In this document: piece by piece, positions 61,695 to 64,000 of the stretch
How the letters are laid out: each line of letters starts with the position of its first letter
Numbering within the stretch: position 1 is the first letter of the stretch
Source of the DNA: Tepidanaerobacter syntrophicus
GTDB lineage: Bacteria > Bacillota > Thermosediminibacteria > Thermosediminibacterales > Tepidanaerobacteraceae
NCBI RefSeq assembly: GCF_001485475.2
Contig: NZ_DF976995.1
Span: 62,001 to 126,000 of the forward strand
DNA length: 64,000 bases
Direction: 5' to 3'
The notes under the pieces: generated by a model
Told to the model about the DNA's origin: nothing
Seen by the model: only the letters and a program-made list of their open reading frames with translations
The model's database searches: none
Position numbers and translations under genes: made by a program

Positions 61695-61728
61695 ACGTTC
61701 CCTTAAGATGAGGGGACGTTTTCTTTTT
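61695..61728 (+). terminator. Terminator just before the interleaved repeat
   Basis: ACGTTCCCT (61695-61703) pairs with AGGGGACGT (61711-61719), one wobble, followed by TTTTCTTTTT. Confidence 0.75.
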
Positions 61729-61831
61729 GAGGCCTGTACCGTAATTAAGTACGTGTCTGTATTAGCCTAAAAAAGAGCAAGGAGGAAATCGAAAATGAAA
61801 AAAGTACAGGCCTCAGAGAAAGCTAATACAG
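61729..61831 (+). promoter_or_regulatory. Interleaved inverted repeats (pseudoknot order) over a start codon
   Basis: Arm a GAGGCCTGTAC (61729-61739) pairs with a' GTACAGGCCTC (61804-61814), 11 bp. Arm b CTGTATTAGC (61757-61766) pairs with b' GCTAATACAG (61822-61831), 10 bp. Order is a-b-a'-b', so as RNA they give a pseudoknot or two exclusive hairpins. The ribosome site AAGGAGG (61779-61785) and ATG 61795 lie between b and a'. Confidence 0.82.
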
Positions 61832-62103
61832 CATATTGGACAGGTGCGCCTAATAAAAATATTGTAGGAGTACCTGGAGGTATTTACATGGAAGACATAA
61901 TTATAGATGGGTGTGTTTATAGGTTGATTATAGAAGATGGCGTGCCTACATTGCTAAGATTTAATGAGCAGTACGGTGTTTGGGTAAAACTAAAATTTAA
62001 GGGCTCCAAAAAAGATTTCAATCTTGAGGATTACATCATAAACATTCTAAAGAATGAGTACTTGAGAAGGGTAAAAGCCGAATTAAGCAACCGGGGTTTT
62101 TAA
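61795..62103 (+). CDS. Small element protein, unknown, with structured start region
   Basis: 102 residues, no signal peptide: the first dozen residues (KKVQASEKANTAYW) are encoded by the right arms of the interleaved repeat. The rest is strand-rich and charged (GGIYMEDIIIDGCVYRLIIEDGVPTLLRFNEQYGVWVKLKFKG). No family recognised. It immediately precedes the serine recombinase (72-base gap), so it may be a recombination directionality factor or a regulator of it; this is a positional guess. Confidence 0.72.
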   Translation: MKKVQASEKANTAYWTGAPNKNIVGVPGGIYMEDIIIDGCVYRLIIEDGVPTLLRFNEQYGVWVKLKFKGSKKDFNLEDYIINILKNEYLRRVKAELSNRGF

Positions 62104-62175
62104 CTCCGGTTGTTTTTTAAGTTGTAAGCGTTATAATTTAAGTTAGTTAAATTAATGAAAATAGGAGGCATCATA

Positions 62176-63900
62176 ATGGAAAAAAAGAGAGTCGTATGCT
62201 TATATAGAGTATCTACGAAGATGCAGGTAGACCCGACTGGCGATATATCAATGCAGGAAAAAGCTTGCAGAGAATTTATAGCTCAAAGACCTGATTGGGA
62301 GTTTTTATACGATTATAGTGAGAAAGGAATATCTGGTTTTACTAAATCAGTTGATGAAAGAGAAATTTTACAGAAAATAAAAGAAGATGCATATAATAAA
62401 AAATTTGATGTTCTGTTAGTATTTATGTTTGACCGAATAGGCAGGAGAGAAATAGAAACTCTTTTGTTCGTAGAAGAGCTGACAAAGCTTGGCATAGAGA
62501 TTTGGTCGGCACAAGAAAAAGAACAATTAGATTTAATGAATCCCGAAGCGAGGTTGATTAGTTTTATCAAATATTGGAAGGCAGGTAGCGAAAGCAGTCA
62601 AACCTCAATGAGAGTGGCCGAAAAACATAGGCAGATGACTTTAGAAGGTCTATATCGGGGCGGGGAACCGCCTTATGGTTATAGGCTTGTGGATTCAGGT
62701 ATTGTAAATAAAAAAGGTAAACTTATAAAGAAATTAGCAATTAACGAAAAAGAAGTTGAGGTCGTTAAATTAATTTATGATTTAGCTTTAAACTATGGAA
62801 TGGGTGGGCATAGAATAGCAAAGTATTTGAATGAACACGGGATAAAACCTAGAAAGGGAGACGAGTGGAATTCAGCAGTAATTAATTATATGCTTAGGAA
62901 TCCAATTTATAAAGGCCACCTAACCTCTGGAAAAACAAAAAGAAAAGGAAGTAAGCATCGCAGGGTAAGTCCAAAGGAATGGGTTTTATCTGAAAAACCT
63001 TTGGAAGAGCTTATAATAATTCCTGAAGACATTTGGAATCAGGTGCAGCTCGTGAGAAATTCAAGGACTCCAGAAAAATATAGATTAGACAATTTAGATT
63101 ATAGCCAATACCCTCTGCAAACAAAGAGCCCATTATTGTTTACAGGATTTATATATTGTGGGAGCTGTGGCTCAAAATTATCAACGGGGTATGTTAAGCA
63201 TGAATGGACCACGAAGGATGGAAAGACTCATAAAAAATCACGGAACGTTTACAAATGTATAAGAAAGACGTCGGGCGGTACCAAATGTACCGGTAGGAGC
63301 ATCTATTATCCGGAGATGATTGAGGAGCCAGTAATGGATGAGATTTACAAGTACCTGGATACTTTGAAGGACTTAGATTTGTCCCAGGAGATTGATAGGA
63401 TTTCCAAGCAAAACTTACAAAGTAGCGAAAAACGCATCAAAGAGTTAAAAGAGACAATTGCGAAGAACGAAAAGTACCTCGCAGTGTTGAAAGAGGAGGT
63501 ACCAAAAAGCATTCTTGGGGAGAGCCAATTTTCGCCAGAAATACTTAATGAGTCCATTCGAGATACGGCTGATAAACTTGAAAAAGCATATAAAGAACTT
63601 GAGGAGGCTCAGAAAGAATATGAAAGATACAAATTAGAACTGGACGACATAATAAAAATGCAGAAAACAGTACCTTACTGGCGGGAGGAGCTCGAGAAGG
63701 CTCCAACCGAAGTTAAAAAGATGATTTTAAGTGAAATAATAGACAAGGTTGTTGTTTACAGCAATAAAGGAGAAAAAAATTGCTCAATAGAAATAGAATT
63801 GAACATAGAAATTGAGGCGTTTTTAAGACTCGCTGATGGAAGGAATAGAGAACCAAACGATTTACATGAGCAAAATATACTCAAACGTCGAAACTCTTGA
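62176..63900 (+). CDS. Large serine recombinase (element integrase)
   Basis: 574 residues from ATG 62176 (ATAGGAGGC upstream; ATG 62155 lies before that site). Resolvase domain with catalytic Ser in CLYRVSTKMQ and the Arg motif FDRIGRRE, a recombinase domain (GGEPPYGYRLV, MLRNPIYKGHL), a zinc ribbon (CGSCGSKL ... CIRKTSGGTKCTG) and a long coiled coil. Its last codons CGA AAC TCT TGA cross the right junction, so the final Ser and stop come from host DNA. Integrates and excises the element. Confidence 0.96.
   Translation: MEKKRVVCLYRVSTKMQVDPTGDISMQEKACREFIAQRPDWEFLYDYSEKGISGFTKSVDEREILQKIKEDAYNKKFDVLLVFMFDRIGRREIETLLFVEELTKLGIEIWSAQEKEQLDLMNPEARLISFIKYWKAGSESSQTSMRVAEKHRQMTLEGLYRGGEPPYGYRLVDSGIVNKKGKLIKKLAINEKEVEVVKLIYDLALNYGMGGHRIAKYLNEHGIKPRKGDEWNSAVINYMLRNPIYKGHLTSGKTKRKGSKHRRVSPKEWVLSEKPLEELIIIPEDIWNQVQLVRNSRTPEKYRLDNLDYSQYPLQTKSPLLFTGFIYCGSCGSKLSTGYVKHEWTTKDGKTHKKSRNVYKCIRKTSGGTKCTGRSIYYPEMIEEPVMDEIYKYLDTLKDLDLSQEIDRISKQNLQSSEKRIKELKETIAKNEKYLAVLKEEVPKSILGESQFSPEILNESIRDTADKLEKAYKELEEAQKEYERYKLELDDIIKMQKTVPYWREELEKAPTEVKKMILSEIIDKVVVYSNKGEKNCSIEIELNIEIEAFLRLADGRNREPNDLHEQNILKRRNS
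63892..63894. other. attR core (shared AAC)
   Basis: Second copy of the AAC core, inside the last codons of the recombinase gene. Everything from 63895 onward is amidohydrolase sequence in the restored frame. Confidence 0.75.
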
Positions 63901-64000
63901 AGGTGCAAAAGCCTTAATTAGAGATGGCATTCTCGAAAATCCAAAAGTAGATGCAGCAATGGCTGCCCATGTAATACCACTTCTGCCAACTGGATTTATA
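63893..64000 (+). pseudogene. M20 amidohydrolase, continuation after the element (window ends inside)
   Basis: 36 codons in frame: TLEGAKALIRDG, ILENPKVDAAM, AAHVIPLLPTGFI. This matches the segment that follows FQPGEE in M20 amidohydrolases, including the metal-ligand His of AAHV. The reading frame is the one expected from the left part at 37788, so the two halves were one gene. Confidence 0.93.

Larger units (their letters stand above)
38201..63894. mobile_element. Integrated element of about 25.7 kb with a large serine recombinase
   Basis: Boundaries come from the split amidohydrolase gene. A large serine recombinase is at the right end and a tyrosine recombinase lies inside. Cargo: DNA adenine methylase, two SLH proteins, LRR/GLUG exoproteins, two HNH endonucleases, HTH and sigma-like regulators, and large noncoding blocks. 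No relaxase, type IV secretion, capsid, terminase or replication initiator is recognised. Base use, especially the G-rich noncoding stretches, differs from the flanks. It could be an integrative mobilisable element, a satellite or a plasmid-like island. Confidence 0.92.

Noticed and set aside
38254-63890. Shared AAACGTCG (38254-38261 and 63883-63890) as the recombination core
   Set aside because: Using it would leave the TAG stop and extra foreign bases inside the amidohydrolase. The AAC pair restores the gene cleanly. The octamer may be a recombinase-binding repeat.
38201-63894. Prophage or conjugative element
   Set aside because: No terminase, portal, capsid, tail, relaxase, coupling protein or VirB4-type ATPase motif was recognised in any of the long frames.

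Overview
The window comes from a low-GC, anaerobic, spore-former-like Clostridia bacterium. The evidence is AT-rich DNA with AGGAGG-type ribosome binding sites, a T-box ahead of tyrS, a Firmicutes-type eutVW-regulated ethanolamine locus, PadR, CsoR and S-layer-homology proteins. Nearly every gene is on the + strand. The exact genus cannot be fixed from sequence reading alone.

Layout. 1-7.9 kb holds housekeeping genes: the 3' part of an ABC exporter, T-box-tyrS, an O6-alkylguanine-DNA alkyltransferase, a phosphate transporter with its DUF47 partner, a decayed sugar-kinase remnant, deoC, a VOC protein and a HAD phosphatase. 8.0-28.3 kb is a complete ethanolamine microcompartment locus. Its products are shell proteins (EutS, EutL, an EutK-like protein, EutM, EutN, PduT), a signature lyase (two EutBC pairs), a reactivase (EutA), B12 enzymes (EutT, PduS-like), acetaldehyde dehydrogenase EutE, phosphotransacylase PduL, EutJ, EutP, permease EutH and an EutQ-like activity split over two genes. 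Three leader RNAs carry paired hairpins with AnnGnn loops overlapping terminators, which is the expected target of the EutV ANTAR regulator encoded between them. The second EutB lacks the active-site aspartate that the first copy keeps.

28.3-38.2 kb holds mixed chromosomal genes: a DUF2284 protein, PadR-DUF2812, a CopA-CopZ fusion with CsoR, hemolysin III, dipeptidase, RDD, HAD, a MntA-HepT toxin-antitoxin pair, a cyclase, and the first third of an M20 amidohydrolase.

38.2-63.9 kb is an integrated mobile element of about 25.7 kb that splits this amidohydrolase. Joining the two flanks at a shared AAC restores the reading frame. A large serine recombinase sits at the right end and its last codons run across the junction. 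The element has no recognisable conjugation, capsid or replication genes. It carries a DNA adenine methylase, HTH proteins, a sigma-region-2-like protein, two HNH endonucleases, a reverse-strand tyrosine recombinase, and two large operons of secreted or surface proteins: two SLH proteins, BspA-type leucine-rich-repeat and GLUG proteins, a small secreted protein sharing a beta-rich domain with the LRR protein, and a 995-residue exoprotein. It also holds about 3.7 kb of noncoding DNA in large blocks, with iteron-like repeats, a likely structured RNA, an interleaved (pseudoknot-order) inverted repeat over a start codon, and a recurring promoter-like motif. I read it as a self-regulated surface-remodelling element. 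That combination is the best candidate here for an undescribed system.
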